A stretch of DNA of 13,377 nucleotides from Rhodospirillaceae bacterium (lineage in GTDB: Bacteria; Pseudomonadota; Alphaproteobacteria; Rhodospirillales; Magnetospirillaceae): the NCBI GenBank assembly GCA_013349735.1, contig DUZC01000031.1:1-13377 (forward strand), written 5' to 3'. The translations under genes and the position numbers were made by a program. How positions within the stretch are numbered: position 1 is the first letter of the stretch; each line of letters starts with the position of its first letter. A model generated the notes under the pieces. It did no database searches and was not told where the DNA came from. It was given only the letters and a program-made list of their open reading frames with translations. This document shows positions 7,016 through 13,377 of the stretch, in pieces.

Positions 7016-7643
7016 ACCGGGCGCAGATTGCCAGCTTTGCCCAAGATTGGCCGCCTTCCGCACTGAAAACCGCCAAAATTTTGCAAGCTGGCATAATGCG
7101 CCCGTTCCTGCCTTTGGCCCGCTGACAGCGCGTCTGCTGGTGGTGGGACTGGCACCGGGATTGAGGGGCGCTAACGCAACCGGACGCCCCTTTACCGGCG
7201 ACTGGGCTGGCGATCTGTTATACGGCACCTTGTTAGCAAAAAATCTGGCTCAGGGTGCCTATGCTGAACATGCCAAGGACGGGTTGATCTTGCCTGACGT
7301 CAGGATTACCAATGCCGTCCGTTGCGTACCGCCCGGCAATCGCCCGACCGCGACAGAGGCCGGCAATTGCCGCCCCTATCTCGTCAGCGAGTTGGCCCTC
7401 ATGGGCAATCTGAAAGTCGTCATTGCCATCGGCGGCTTTGCCCATGATGCGATTCTGGCGGCCAAAAAGTTACGGAAGGCGCCCTATCCCTTTGCTCATG
7501 GCCAAGTCCATCTCTTGCCAGACGGCTTGTATTTGCTGGATAGCTACCATTGTTCCCGGCTTAACACCAATACCGGCCGGCTGACCGAACCCATGTTCCA
7601 TGCGGTGTTCGACGCCGCTCTCTCGATCCTGGCTCAGCTATGA
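7008..7643 (+). CDS. Uracil-DNA glycosylase, family 5 (UdgB type)
   Basis: Family 5 enzymes remove uracil, and often other deaminated bases, from DNA as the first step of base excision repair. From the ATG at 7008 the protein has 211 residues. GLAPGLRGANATGRPFTGD (47-65) is the family 5 first motif; family 4 has GEAPG here instead. NAVRCVPPGNRP (102-113) and HCSRLNTNTGRLT (181-193) complete the set. Four cysteines, Cys8, Cys11, Cys106 and Cys121, match the expected 4Fe-4S ligands. Cys182 replaces the usual proline in the last motif. The longer frame starting at 6900 runs inside the NYN gene and has no conserved residues there, so I reject that start. The ATG lies inside the end of the NYN gene (ATGACTGA). 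A hairpin follows the stop. Confidence 0.9.
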   Translation: MTEPGADCQLCPRLAAFRTENRQNFASWHNAPVPAFGPLTARLLVVGLAPGLRGANATGRPFTGDWAGDLLYGTLLAKNLAQGAYAEHAKDGLILPDVRITNAVRCVPPGNRPTATEAGNCRPYLVSELALMGNLKVVIAIGGFAHDAILAAKKLRKAPYPFAHGQVHLLPDGLYLLDSYHCSRLNTNTGRLTEPMFHAVFDAALSILAQL

Positions 7644-7645
7644 AC

Positions 7646-7664
7646 GAAAAATCTCCGATTTTTC
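7646..7664. terminator. Bidirectional terminator-like hairpin
   Basis: GAAAAATC and GATTTTTC form a perfect 8-base inverted repeat around TCC. It begins two bases after the UDG stop and lies 17 bases beyond the glutathione peroxidase stop on the other strand, in the 38-base gap between converging genes. Each strand ends the stem in a T-run. The stem is AT-rich and thus weaker than a typical terminator, but the position strongly suggests termination in both directions. Confidence 0.55.
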
Positions 7665-7681
7665 TATGCTCAAGCGCCGCT

Positions 7682-8233
7682 CTATTTAGGCAAGACGGCC
7701 TCAATGGCCTTACGCAAACGGAGGGCATCAGGGGCCGTAACACTCGAAAACCAATCCACCAGACGCCCGTCCGGAGCCACCAGATATTTATGGAAATTCC
7801 AGCGCGGGACGGCCAACGGCCCCAACTGCTGCGCAGCCCAACGGTAAAAAGGGTGGGCATCCTCACCGATCACTTTGACTTTCTCGGTTAAGGGGAAATC
7901 AATTCCAAAATTGCTTTCGCAAAACTGTTTGATTTCCTTTGAATCACCCGGCTCCTGCGCACCAAAGTCATTAGACGGGACGCCCAAAATCACCAGACCC
8001 CGTGGACCGTAAATTCTTTGCAGTTCTTCGAGCCCTTTATATTGCGGCGTAAAACCGCATTGTGAGGCCGTATTAACCACCAAAACGGCCTTGCCTTGGA
8101 ATTGGCTCATGGGCAAAGACTGACCATCAATGGAAATAAAGGTAAAATCCCAGGCTGTCAGAGTGCTGGCGCTGGCTGCGGTTGCCGCAACCAATCCTAA
8201 CGCCGCCAAAAGGGGACGAAAAAATCGGCTCAT
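7682..8233 (-). CDS. Glutathione peroxidase family protein with signal peptide
   Basis: This thiol peroxidase reduces hydrogen peroxide or lipid hydroperoxides. It has 183 residues. The first 22 or so, rich in Leu and Ala and ending ASA, form a Sec signal peptide, so the enzyme probably works in the periplasm. The peroxidatic cysteine is Cys59 in NTASQCGFTPQY; it is cysteine, not selenocysteine. Gln93 in GAQEPGD, Trp145 and Asn146 in RWNFHKY complete the usual tetrad. Cys105 in EIKQFCESNFG sits where thioredoxin-dependent members such as yeast Gpx3 have the resolving cysteine, so thioredoxin-like partners are more likely than glutathione. A strong AGGAGG ribosome site precedes the ATG. It is last in the dapA-smpB-gpx set, 44 bases after smpB. 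Confidence 0.92.
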   Translation of the reverse strand: MSRFFRPLLAALGLVAATAASASTLTAWDFTFISIDGQSLPMSQFQGKAVLVVNTASQCGFTPQYKGLEELQRIYGPRGLVILGVPSNDFGAQEPGDSKEIKQFCESNFGIDFPLTEKVKVIGEDAHPFYRWAAQQLGPLAVPRWNFHKYLVAPDGRLVDWFSSVTAPDALRLRKAIEAVLPK

Positions 8234-8277
8234 AGCGTCCCTCCTCTTACCAAAAACTTGAATAATAAAAAGCCGTC

Positions 8278-8751
8278 TTAACCCCGATTCCGCAATAAGC
8301 GGGACTTTTCTCTTTGCCAGTCCCGTTCTTTTTCTGCAGCTCTTTTGTCATGCAGCTTTCGGCCTTTGGCCAAGCCTAGGCTGAGCTTGGCAATGCCACG
8401 ATCGTTAAAAAAAATCGCCAACGGAACCAAGGTCATTCCTTCTCGGGTTACCGCACCCAAAAGGCGCCGCATTTCCTTGCGATGAACCAACAATTTCCGC
8501 GGCCGCCGGGTCTCGTGGGTAAAAACGGTCTTAACCTGATATTCCGGAATATAGGCATTAAACAGATAGAGCTCGCCCGATTGCTGACCGGCATAGGCCT
8601 CGGCCAAATTAGCCCGACCAGAGCGCAGAGACTTTACTTCCGTTCCAACCAATACGACGCCCGCCTCAATTGTCTCGAGAATGGCATATTCATGACGCGC
8701 CCGCCGATTTTCGACAGCGATATTGCCAGCGATAAGGGTCGGGCGAGCCAT
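8278..8751 (-). CDS. smpB: SsrA-binding protein SmpB
   Basis: SmpB binds tmRNA and brings it to stalled ribosomes for trans-translation, which tags the incomplete protein and releases the ribosome. It has 157 residues. The beta-barrel motifs [31 protein letters not shown] and [10 protein letters not shown] are present, followed by [13 protein letters not shown]. The basic C-terminal tail, [16 protein letters not shown] and onward, is the part that enters the empty mRNA channel. Length is normal. The ATG lies two bases after the dapA stop (TAG ACATG), which implies coupled translation. No tmRNA gene was recognised in this window. Confidence 0.96.
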   Translation of the reverse strand: MARPTLIAGNIAVENRRARHEYAILETIEAGVVLVGTEVKSLRSGRANLAEAYAGQQSGELYLFNAYIPEYQVKTVFTHETRRPRKLLVHRKEMRRLLGAVTREGMTLVPLAIFFNDRGIAKLSLGLAKGRKLHDKRAAEKERDWQREKSRLLRNRG

Positions 8752-8753
8752 GT

Positions 8754-9626
8754 CTAAATAAGACCGACGCTTTTCATCACAGCTGCGACCTTTTGCTTGT
8801 TCGCATCATTGATTTCAACCAAAGGCAACCGGACCGATCCATCGCACTTCCCCAGCAAATGGGCGGCATATTTAACCGGGGTCGGATTGGTTTCACAAAA
8901 CAGAATATCATTGAGGGGCGCCAACCGGTCGCGCAAAGCAAAAACCTTGGCCATATCACCGGCCACCCAAGAGTCCTGCAATTCCGCGCAGAGCCTTGGC
9001 GCGACATTGGCCGCGACGGAAATACATCCGACGCCGCCATTGGCCAGAAAAGCGACCGCCGTACCATCCTCGCCAGAGAGCTGACAGAAATCCGCGCCAA
9101 TCGCCGCACGGGTGCGAATGGGCCGCAGCAAATCGGCCGTGGCATCCTTAACCCCGACGATGTTGGGCAGTTTGGCCAGACGCGCCATGGTCTCAATCGT
9201 CATGTCGATGACGCAGCGTCCAGGAATATTATAGATAATGATCGGCAGATCCACGGCATCATGGATCGCCTTAAAATGCTGAAACAGCCCTTCCTGGCTC
9301 GGTTTGTTGTAATAGGGCGTAACAATCAAAGCCCCGTCGGCCCCGGCTTCCTTAGCGTGGCGGGTCAACAGGATCGCTTCTTCGGTCGCGTTGGAACCAG
9401 TCCCGGCAATCACCGGAACGCGCCCTTTGGCCGCTTCAACGCAAAGGTCAATGACCCGATTATGTTCCTCATGGGTCAGGGTCGGCGATTCTCCGGTGGT
9501 GCCACAGGGCACAAGGCCATCGGTTCCCTCGGTGATCTGCCAATCCACAAAGGATTGAAATGCAGTGTCGTCAACCCGTCCGTTCTTGAACGGTGTGATC
9601 ACAGCGGTAATCGAACCTTTGAACAT
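8754..9626 (-). CDS. dapA: 4-hydroxy-tetrahydrodipicolinate synthase
   Basis: DapA condenses pyruvate with aspartate semialdehyde, the first committed step of lysine and diaminopimelate synthesis; diaminopimelate is needed for peptidoglycan. The 290-residue TIM barrel has the Schiff-base lysine Lys160 in NIVGVKDAT. Thr43-Thr44 in [10 protein letters not shown], Tyr106 in TPYYNKP, Tyr132 and Arg137 in IIYNIPGR are the other expected active-site residues, offset by one from the E. coli numbering. The full set distinguishes it from other family members such as N-acetylneuraminate lyase. The ATG at 9626 has GGAG 8 bases upstream and a good promoter behind it. It leads the operon with smpB two bases downstream. 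Confidence 0.96.
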   Translation of the reverse strand: MFKGSITAVITPFKNGRVDDTAFQSFVDWQITEGTDGLVPCGTTGESPTLTHEEHNRVIDLCVEAAKGRVPVIAGTGSNATEEAILLTRHAKEAGADGALIVTPYYNKPSQEGLFQHFKAIHDAVDLPIIIYNIPGRCVIDMTIETMARLAKLPNIVGVKDATADLLRPIRTRAAIGADFCQLSGEDGTAVAFLANGGVGCISVAANVAPRLCAELQDSWVAGDMAKVFALRDRLAPLNDILFCETNPTPVKYAAHLLGKCDGSVRLPLVEINDANKQKVAAVMKSVGLI

Positions 9627-9669
9627 GGTCGTCTCCGTTACGCGGCCAATTCGCCAAAAAAGTTAGGGG

Positions 9670-9698
9670 AAGATAGCCGCCCCATGCCCGCCCTGCAA
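9670..9698 (-). promoter_or_regulatory. Predicted promoter of dapA-smpB-gpx
   Basis: On the minus strand TTGCAG (9693-9698), a 17-base spacer and TATCTT (9670-9675) match the vegetative sigma factor pattern at four of six bases in each box. The predicted transcript would start near 9663 and have a leader of about 37 bases. The match is by eye. Confidence 0.5.
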
Positions 9699-9755
9699 GC
9701 GGACTGACAGCGACAGCGCCTCGACCGATTACCCTTTTGACTGCGATGAGGTCGC

Positions 9756-9784
9756 TTGCCCAGCATCGGTTCGGCACATAGAAT
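9756..9784 (+). promoter_or_regulatory. Predicted promoter of the lytic transglycosylase operon
   Basis: TTGCCC (9756-9761), a 17-base spacer and TAGAAT (9779-9784, five of six bases matching TATAAT) face the transglycosylase gene. The predicted leader is about 60 bases. Together with the dapA promoter it accounts for much of the 224-base divergent spacer at 9627-9850. Nothing else, including any tRNA or small gene, was recognised in that spacer. Confidence 0.5.
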
Positions 9785-9850
9785 GCCCGCACCCGTTGTT
9801 GCCAAAAGCTTGGGCGGACTGTTCCCGGCTGCCTTGAGATTGAGGACTGT

Positions 9851-11821
9851 TTGAACAAGACTTGGTTTGCCTTCGTTTTTGCCATCGCTCTGGGCTGTGG
9901 CGCCAAGGTCGCCTGCGCCAATAGTCTGACCCCGGACGATGAAAAATATTATCGTCAGGCCTTTGAGGCTGTGAACCGGGATCACAGCGATTGGGCCATA
10001 GCCTTTGCCGCCAAGGCCCATGACAAACTGCTCGGCAAAGTGCTGCGCTGGTATATTTTTACCCAGCCCAATTCCGGGGCGATGTTTGGTGAAATTGTCA
10101 GCTTCATTCAAAGTAATCCGACCTGGCCACAAATGGCCACCTTACGCCGCCGGGCCGAAGAGGCCATTAGCGTGGCCACCCCCGAAAGCATGGTTCTCGA
10201 GTGGTTTGCCAATAATCCGCCACAAACCGTTAGCGGGGCTATGGCCTATGGAAAGGCCTTGATCAATAACGGTCAGAATGAGAAAGCCGCCGAATTACTG
10301 CGCGCAACCTGGATTAACGGCAATTTCGGCCCACTTCAAGAGCGCCAGTTTTTGGCCAGTTTCCGTGACTTGCTGACCAGACAAGACCAGATCCTGCGTT
10401 TGGACCGTCTGCTGTGGGACCATCAGGATAGCGCTGTAGAACACCAAATTCTTAGGGTTGACGAGGATTATCGTCTCTTGGCCCAGGCACGAATCGCGCT
10501 TGATAACGCAGCCAGCAATGGGGAAGCGATTGCGGCCCGGGTACCCGCCGAATTGAAGGATGATCCGGGCCTGATTTATGAACTTGTTAGGTTCCGTCGC
10601 CAGCTCGACCGCGATGAACAAGCGATCGAACTGCTGAAACATCCCGGCCACGACCAGTCTCATCCGGAAATGTGGTGGAGTGAACGGGCCATCCTGGCGC
10701 GACGCGCCCTGCAGCGCGGAGCGATTACCCAGGCCTACACCATTGCCAGTGAACATCGTCAGAAAGAGGGGACTGGCTTTGCCGATGCTGAATGGTTTGC
10801 CGGATGGATCGCTTTACGTTTTCTGAGTGATCATGAGGAAGCCCTGCGACATTTTCAGCGACTCTATGACAATGTCGGGTCGCCCCACAGCCGGGCCAGA
10901 GGCGCCTATTGGACAGGACGGGCCCTGGAGGTTTTGGGCCGCCAGGACGAGGCAATCCATTGGTTTAATATCGCCGGGCAAAATATCACCAGTTTTTATG
11001 GCCAATTAGCGGCGTCTAAACTGAACCCAGAGCAGCAATGGCCCCTGCCCGCGGATCCTGTGCCCAATGCGGAAGATATTCGGGATTTTGAGCATCACGA
11101 GTTGGTCCGTGCGGCGCATATGCTGAGCCAGATCAAACAGACCGACTTGATCCGGCCTTTCATGTTGCGAATGAACGATCTGGCTAAAACACCCGGGCAA
11201 AAAGCCTTGGCGGCCAATCTTGCCACGGAAGCCGGACGGTCCGACATAGCAGTGGCTTTGGCCCGCCATGCAGAACGCGAAGGCGTGCCCTTAATCACGT
11301 CCGGCTACCCTATTCCCGCCCTATCCCCGCAGGAAAAGCCTGAAAGGGCCCTGGTTCTCGGCGTAATCCGCCAGGAAAGCGCCTTCCACCATGCTGCTGT
11401 CAGTTCTGCCGGGGCCAGGGGGCTGATGCAGTTGATGCCAAGCACGGCCGCCAAAATAGCCAAAGCCTTAAAAGTTGTTTTCCGAAAAAAAGACGCTCTG
11501 GCCAGTGCTCTGACCAATGATCCCGGGTTAAACGTAAAAATCGGCTCGGCCTATCTGAATGATTTGCTTGATGATTTCAATGGCTCCTACGTCCTGTCCA
11601 TCGCCGCCTATAATGCAGGTCCCTCCAGGGTCAGAAAATGGCTAAGGGAACAGGGCGATCCACGAACCCGGGATGTGGATGCGGTCGACTGGATTGAAGA
11701 AATTCCTTTTTCGGAAACCAGGAATTATGTGCAACGCGTCCTGGAAGGCGTGCAAATCTATCGCCGCCGGATGGGGATGCCCCCCCTCGCCATGTCCTTA
11801 GAACGTGATCTAAAACGGTAA
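9851..11821 (+). CDS. slt: Soluble lytic murein transglycosylase (Slt type)
   Basis: This periplasmic enzyme cleaves the MurNAc-GlcNAc bond of peptidoglycan, leaving 1,6-anhydro-MurNAc ends; it acts in wall turnover. It has 656 residues: a signal peptide of about 23 residues, a long alpha-helical superhelix with TPR-like helix pairs (roughly 40-450), and a C-terminal lysozyme-like domain. The catalytic glutamate is Glu509 in GVIRQESAFHHAAVSS. GARGLMQLMP, IAAYNAGPSRVRKWL and ETRNYVQRVL are the other motifs of the family. The start is TTG at 9851: GAGG lies 5 bases before it, the signal peptide begins there, and no ATG or GTG lies in frame nearby. A cysteine at residue 16 has only a poor lipobox around it, so a soluble enzyme is more likely than a lipoprotein. 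It heads the plus-strand set. Confidence 0.93.
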   Translation: MNKTWFAFVFAIALGCGAKVACANSLTPDDEKYYRQAFEAVNRDHSDWAIAFAAKAHDKLLGKVLRWYIFTQPNSGAMFGEIVSFIQSNPTWPQMATLRRRAEEAISVATPESMVLEWFANNPPQTVSGAMAYGKALINNGQNEKAAELLRATWINGNFGPLQERQFLASFRDLLTRQDQILRLDRLLWDHQDSAVEHQILRVDEDYRLLAQARIALDNAASNGEAIAARVPAELKDDPGLIYELVRFRRQLDRDEQAIELLKHPGHDQSHPEMWWSERAILARRALQRGAITQAYTIASEHRQKEGTGFADAEWFAGWIALRFLSDHEEALRHFQRLYDNVGSPHSRARGAYWTGRALEVLGRQDEAIHWFNIAGQNITSFYGQLAASKLNPEQQWPLPADPVPNAEDIRDFEHHELVRAAHMLSQIKQTDLIRPFMLRMNDLAKTPGQKALAANLATEAGRSDIAVALARHAEREGVPLITSGYPIPALSPQEKPERALVLGVIRQESAFHHAAVSSAGARGLMQLMPSTAAKIAKALKVVFRKKDALASALTNDPGLNVKIGSAYLNDLLDDFNGSYVLSIAAYNAGPSRVRKWLREQGDPRTRDVDAVDWIEEIPFSETRNYVQRVLEGVQIYRRRMGMPPLAMSLERDLKR

Positions 11822-11841
11822 TCAGCACGGAGGATCCGAGA

Positions 11842-12519
11842 ATGCCCCTATCGGGAGTTTCCATCGTCGTTTTCGATGCTTATGGCACTTTATTCGACCT
11901 TTCCAGGATTGCGGACGCCACAAAGCAAGACTTAGGAGACCGAGCCCTTGGGTTTTCCGAACTGTGGCGGCGCAAGCAATTGGAATATACTTGGCTGCGC
12001 AGTCTGATGGGCCGTCATACCGATTTTTGGCATATTACCGGCGAAAGCTTGGATTACGCTATGCGGAGCCTGAAAATCTCAGACATGGCGCTGCGCTCGC
12101 GGCTCATGGAAGCCTATTTGACGCCGCCAGCCTATGCGGATGCTGCGAAAACCTTGGCGGACACCCAAACGTTGGGCCTAAAAACGGCTATACTTTCAAA
12201 TGGTTCACCGACGATGCTAACCTCGGCAACAAAGTCTTCCGGGCTAGATCTCTGCCTTGACGCCATTTTGTCCGTCGAAAGCGTTGGCGTTTTCAAGCCA
12301 CATCCTTCGGTCTATCGTCTGGTTGAAGATCATTTTTCCTGCACGGCAGACAGCGTTGCCTTTGTAACCGCCAACGGTTGGGACGCCGCCGGCGCCGCGG
12401 CGGCCGGATTTCGCGTGGCCTGGCTCAACCGCGGCGGAGCACCGCGCGAGGTCTTGCCCGCCAGCCCCCTCCTGGAATTGACCGATCTGACGAGCCTGCC
12501 GGCGCTGCTTGAGCCCTGA
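11842..12519 (+). CDS. Haloacid dehalogenase type II family hydrolase
   Basis: The closest characterised relatives are L-2-haloacid dehalogenases, which hydrolyse 2-haloalkanoic acids through an aspartyl ester. The 225-residue protein has the nucleophile Asp12 in FDAYGTLFD, Arg43 in LWRRKQLEYTWLRSLM, Ser119-Asn120 in ILSNGSP, Lys152 in FKPHPSVYR, and Asn178 and Asp181 in VTANGWDAAGA. This full set argues for the dehalogenase subgroup rather than a general phosphatase. Two positions differ: the usual SSN in the last motif is TAN (residues 176-178). The natural substrate is therefore uncertain. GGAGG lies 8 bases before the ATG. It follows slt by 20 bases and precedes pgpA by 3, so it is probably co-transcribed with both, though no shared pathway is obvious. 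Confidence 0.88.
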   Translation: MPLSGVSIVVFDAYGTLFDLSRIADATKQDLGDRALGFSELWRRKQLEYTWLRSLMGRHTDFWHITGESLDYAMRSLKISDMALRSRLMEAYLTPPAYADAAKTLADTQTLGLKTAILSNGSPTMLTSATKSSGLDLCLDAILSVESVGVFKPHPSVYRLVEDHFSCTADSVAFVTANGWDAAGAAAAGFRVAWLNRGGAPREVLPASPLLELTDLTSLPALLEP

Positions 12520-12522
12520 TTT

Positions 12523-13032
12523 ATGTTATTCGCACAGTTTGCAAAACCAAGGCTTGCCCGCCCGCCCCTTGCCTTCCACCACCCGGTCGTCCTGTTGGCG
12601 ACCTGGTTTGGGGCAGGCTTGCTGCGGCCCGCACCCGGCAGTTGGGGGTCTCTGGCCGCGCTTCCCCTGGCCTGGTTGTTGAGCCGCGCCGGAGGGCCCT
12701 TTTGGCTTGGCAGCGCGACCGTCGCTGTTTTTATCCTTGGCTGTTGGGCGGCTGGGCGCTATGCGGCGGCTGAGGGTCGCGCCGATCCGGCCAGCGTGGT
12801 CATTGACGAGGTTGCCGGCCAATGGCTTGTATTGCTGTTTACGCCCTTTAGTCCGTTCCAATATTTATTAGGATTCGCTTTGTTTCGGCTGTTTGATATT
12901 GCCAAACCCTGGCCGGTCAGTTGGGCAGATCAACAGATAAAAGGTGGACTGGGTATCATGCTTGACGATGTTATAGCGGGGCTTTACGGGCTGGCAGCCT
13001 TAAGCCTGGCTAAATATCTGCAGGCCTTATAA
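12523..13032 (+). CDS. pgpA: Phosphatidylglycerophosphatase A
   Basis: PgpA removes the phosphate from phosphatidylglycerophosphate to give phosphatidylglycerol, a main membrane lipid. The 169-residue protein is an integral membrane protein with about four hydrophobic segments. The family motifs are present in order: GAGLLRPAPGSWGSL (30-44), DPASVVIDEVAGQW with Asp95 and Glu96, FRLFDIAKPWP with Arg122, Asp125 and Lys128, and LDDVIAG with Asp148 and Asp149. The ATG starts 3 bases after the stop of the preceding hydrolase and has no clear ribosome site, so translation is probably coupled. The stop shares one base with the start of the next gene (TAATG). pgpA next to a cinA/pncC gene is a frequent arrangement in proteobacteria. 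Confidence 0.93.
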   Translation: MLFAQFAKPRLARPPLAFHHPVVLLATWFGAGLLRPAPGSWGSLAALPLAWLLSRAGGPFWLGSATVAVFILGCWAAGRYAAAEGRADPASVVIDEVAGQWLVLLFTPFSPFQYLLGFALFRLFDIAKPWPVSWADQQIKGGLGIMLDDVIAGLYGLAALSLAKYLQAL

Positions 13033-13377
13033 TGGCAGGCAATGTTTTGCGTTTTAAAGCCAAAGCGGCAATGCAAAGCTGTTGCAATCTAGGAATAAAG
13101 CTGGCCGTCGCCGAGTCCTGTACCGGCGGTCTGCTATCTGAGGCGCTGACCGCGTTGCCCGGAAGTTCTGCATTTTTTGATTCGGGCTACATTACTTATT
13201 CGAACAGCGCCAAAATCGAAATGCTTGGCGTTCCCGCCAATTTGCTTGCTCGCTTTGGTGCGGTCAGCCCCGAGGTGGCCTGTGCCATGGCGGAAGGCGC
13301 GCTGTCCCATGCCAAAGCGGATGCCAGCCTGGGCATCACCGGAATCGCCGGCCCCACTGGCGGGTCAACGGAAAAAC
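13032..13377 (+). CDS. CinA/PncC family nicotinamide-nucleotide amidohydrolase, N-terminal part
   Basis: The CinA C-terminal domain family (PncC in E. coli) converts nicotinamide mononucleotide to nicotinate mononucleotide, recycling pyridine nucleotides. About 115 codons are present before the window ends. LAVAESCTGGLLSEAL (24-39) contains the expected nucleophile Ser29. DSGYITYSNSAKIEMLGV contains Tyr56 and Lys61. GAVSPEVACAMAEGAL and LGITGIAGPTGGS follow as in the family. The domain begins directly at the N terminus, so this is the short stand-alone form without the MoaB-like domain of full CinA. The ATG overlaps the pgpA stop by one base. No sign of a frameshift is seen. The gene could be called pncC. 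Confidence 0.93.
   Translation, partial: MAGNVLRFKAKAAMQSCCNLGIKLAVAESCTGGLLSEALTALPGSSAFFDSGYITYSNSAKIEMLGVPANLLARFGAVSPEVACAMAEGALSHAKADASLGITGIAGPTGGSTEK

Noticed and set aside
6572..7228. Minus-strand reading frame of 218 codons opposite the NYN and UDG genes
   Set aside because: Both plus-strand genes are well supported by catalytic motifs; the opposite frame shows nothing recognisable.
7640..7891. Plus-strand frame beginning right at the UDG stop (ATGA)
   Set aside because: The overlap looks like coupling, but the frame runs through the terminator hairpin and antisense into the glutathione peroxidase gene, with no conserved content.
8793..9707. Long plus-strand reading frame of 304 codons opposite dapA
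   Set aside because: dapA on the other strand has every active-site residue; the opposite frame shows no recognisable domain and extends over the dapA promoter. It is a by-product of codon bias.
9627..9850. Small RNA, tRNA or small gene in the divergent spacer
   Set aside because: No cloverleaf, T-loop sequence or conserved peptide could be found; two promoters and two leaders explain most of the spacer.
1..13377. Mobile elements, CRISPR array, toxin-antitoxin or phage defence genes
   Set aside because: No transposase, integrase, regular spaced repeat or defence-type domain was seen; all gene space is filled by recognisable families.

Overview
This window looks like ordinary chromosome from an alphaproteobacterium, probably a Rhodospirillales-type organism of intermediate GC. 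The evidence is the gene order rpoZ-rel-pdxJ-acpS-lepB-rnc-era, an omega subunit with the long acidic tail typical of the class, a single bifunctional Rel/SpoT protein, and an RNase III with the GDR variant of its signature. No mobile element, CRISPR array, prophage gene, rRNA or tRNA was found. Every gap between genes is shorter than 300 bases.

Left half, minus strand (6338 down to 1): folK stands first, followed by a gap holding a good promoter. A tightly packed set then reads rpoZ, rel, pdxJ, acpS, lepB, rnc and era (cut by the window edge). Most junctions are 1-10 bases or overlap (TGATG between pdxJ and acpS, ATGA between rnc and era). The exceptions are the rpoZ-rel gap, which holds two strong hairpins, and the 90-base acpS-lepB gap. 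The set joins transcription, (p)ppGpp metabolism, vitamin B6 synthesis, acyl-carrier-protein activation, protein export and rRNA processing.

Middle, plus strand (6437-7643): a NYN/LabA-type predicted nuclease overlaps by 8 bases with a family 5 uracil-DNA glycosylase. The pair is divergent from folK and ends at a symmetric AT hairpin that probably also terminates the converging operon.

Middle right, minus strand (9626 down to 7682): dapA, smpB and an exported glutathione peroxidase form an operon with a recognisable promoter. A 224-base divergent spacer separates it from the right-hand plus-strand set (9851-13377): a soluble lytic transglycosylase starting with TTG, a type II haloacid-dehalogenase-like hydrolase, pgpA, and the beginning of a CinA/PncC amidohydrolase.

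I see no clear new system. The most unusual signal is an 18-base promoter element matching at 16 positions between the rpoZ promoter and the NYN-gene promoter, and forming a near-perfect palindrome at the latter. Other points worth checking are the twin hairpins before rel, AT-rich patches with rare codons at the end of rel and the start of the NYN gene, and the overlap of a predicted nuclease with a DNA glycosylase.
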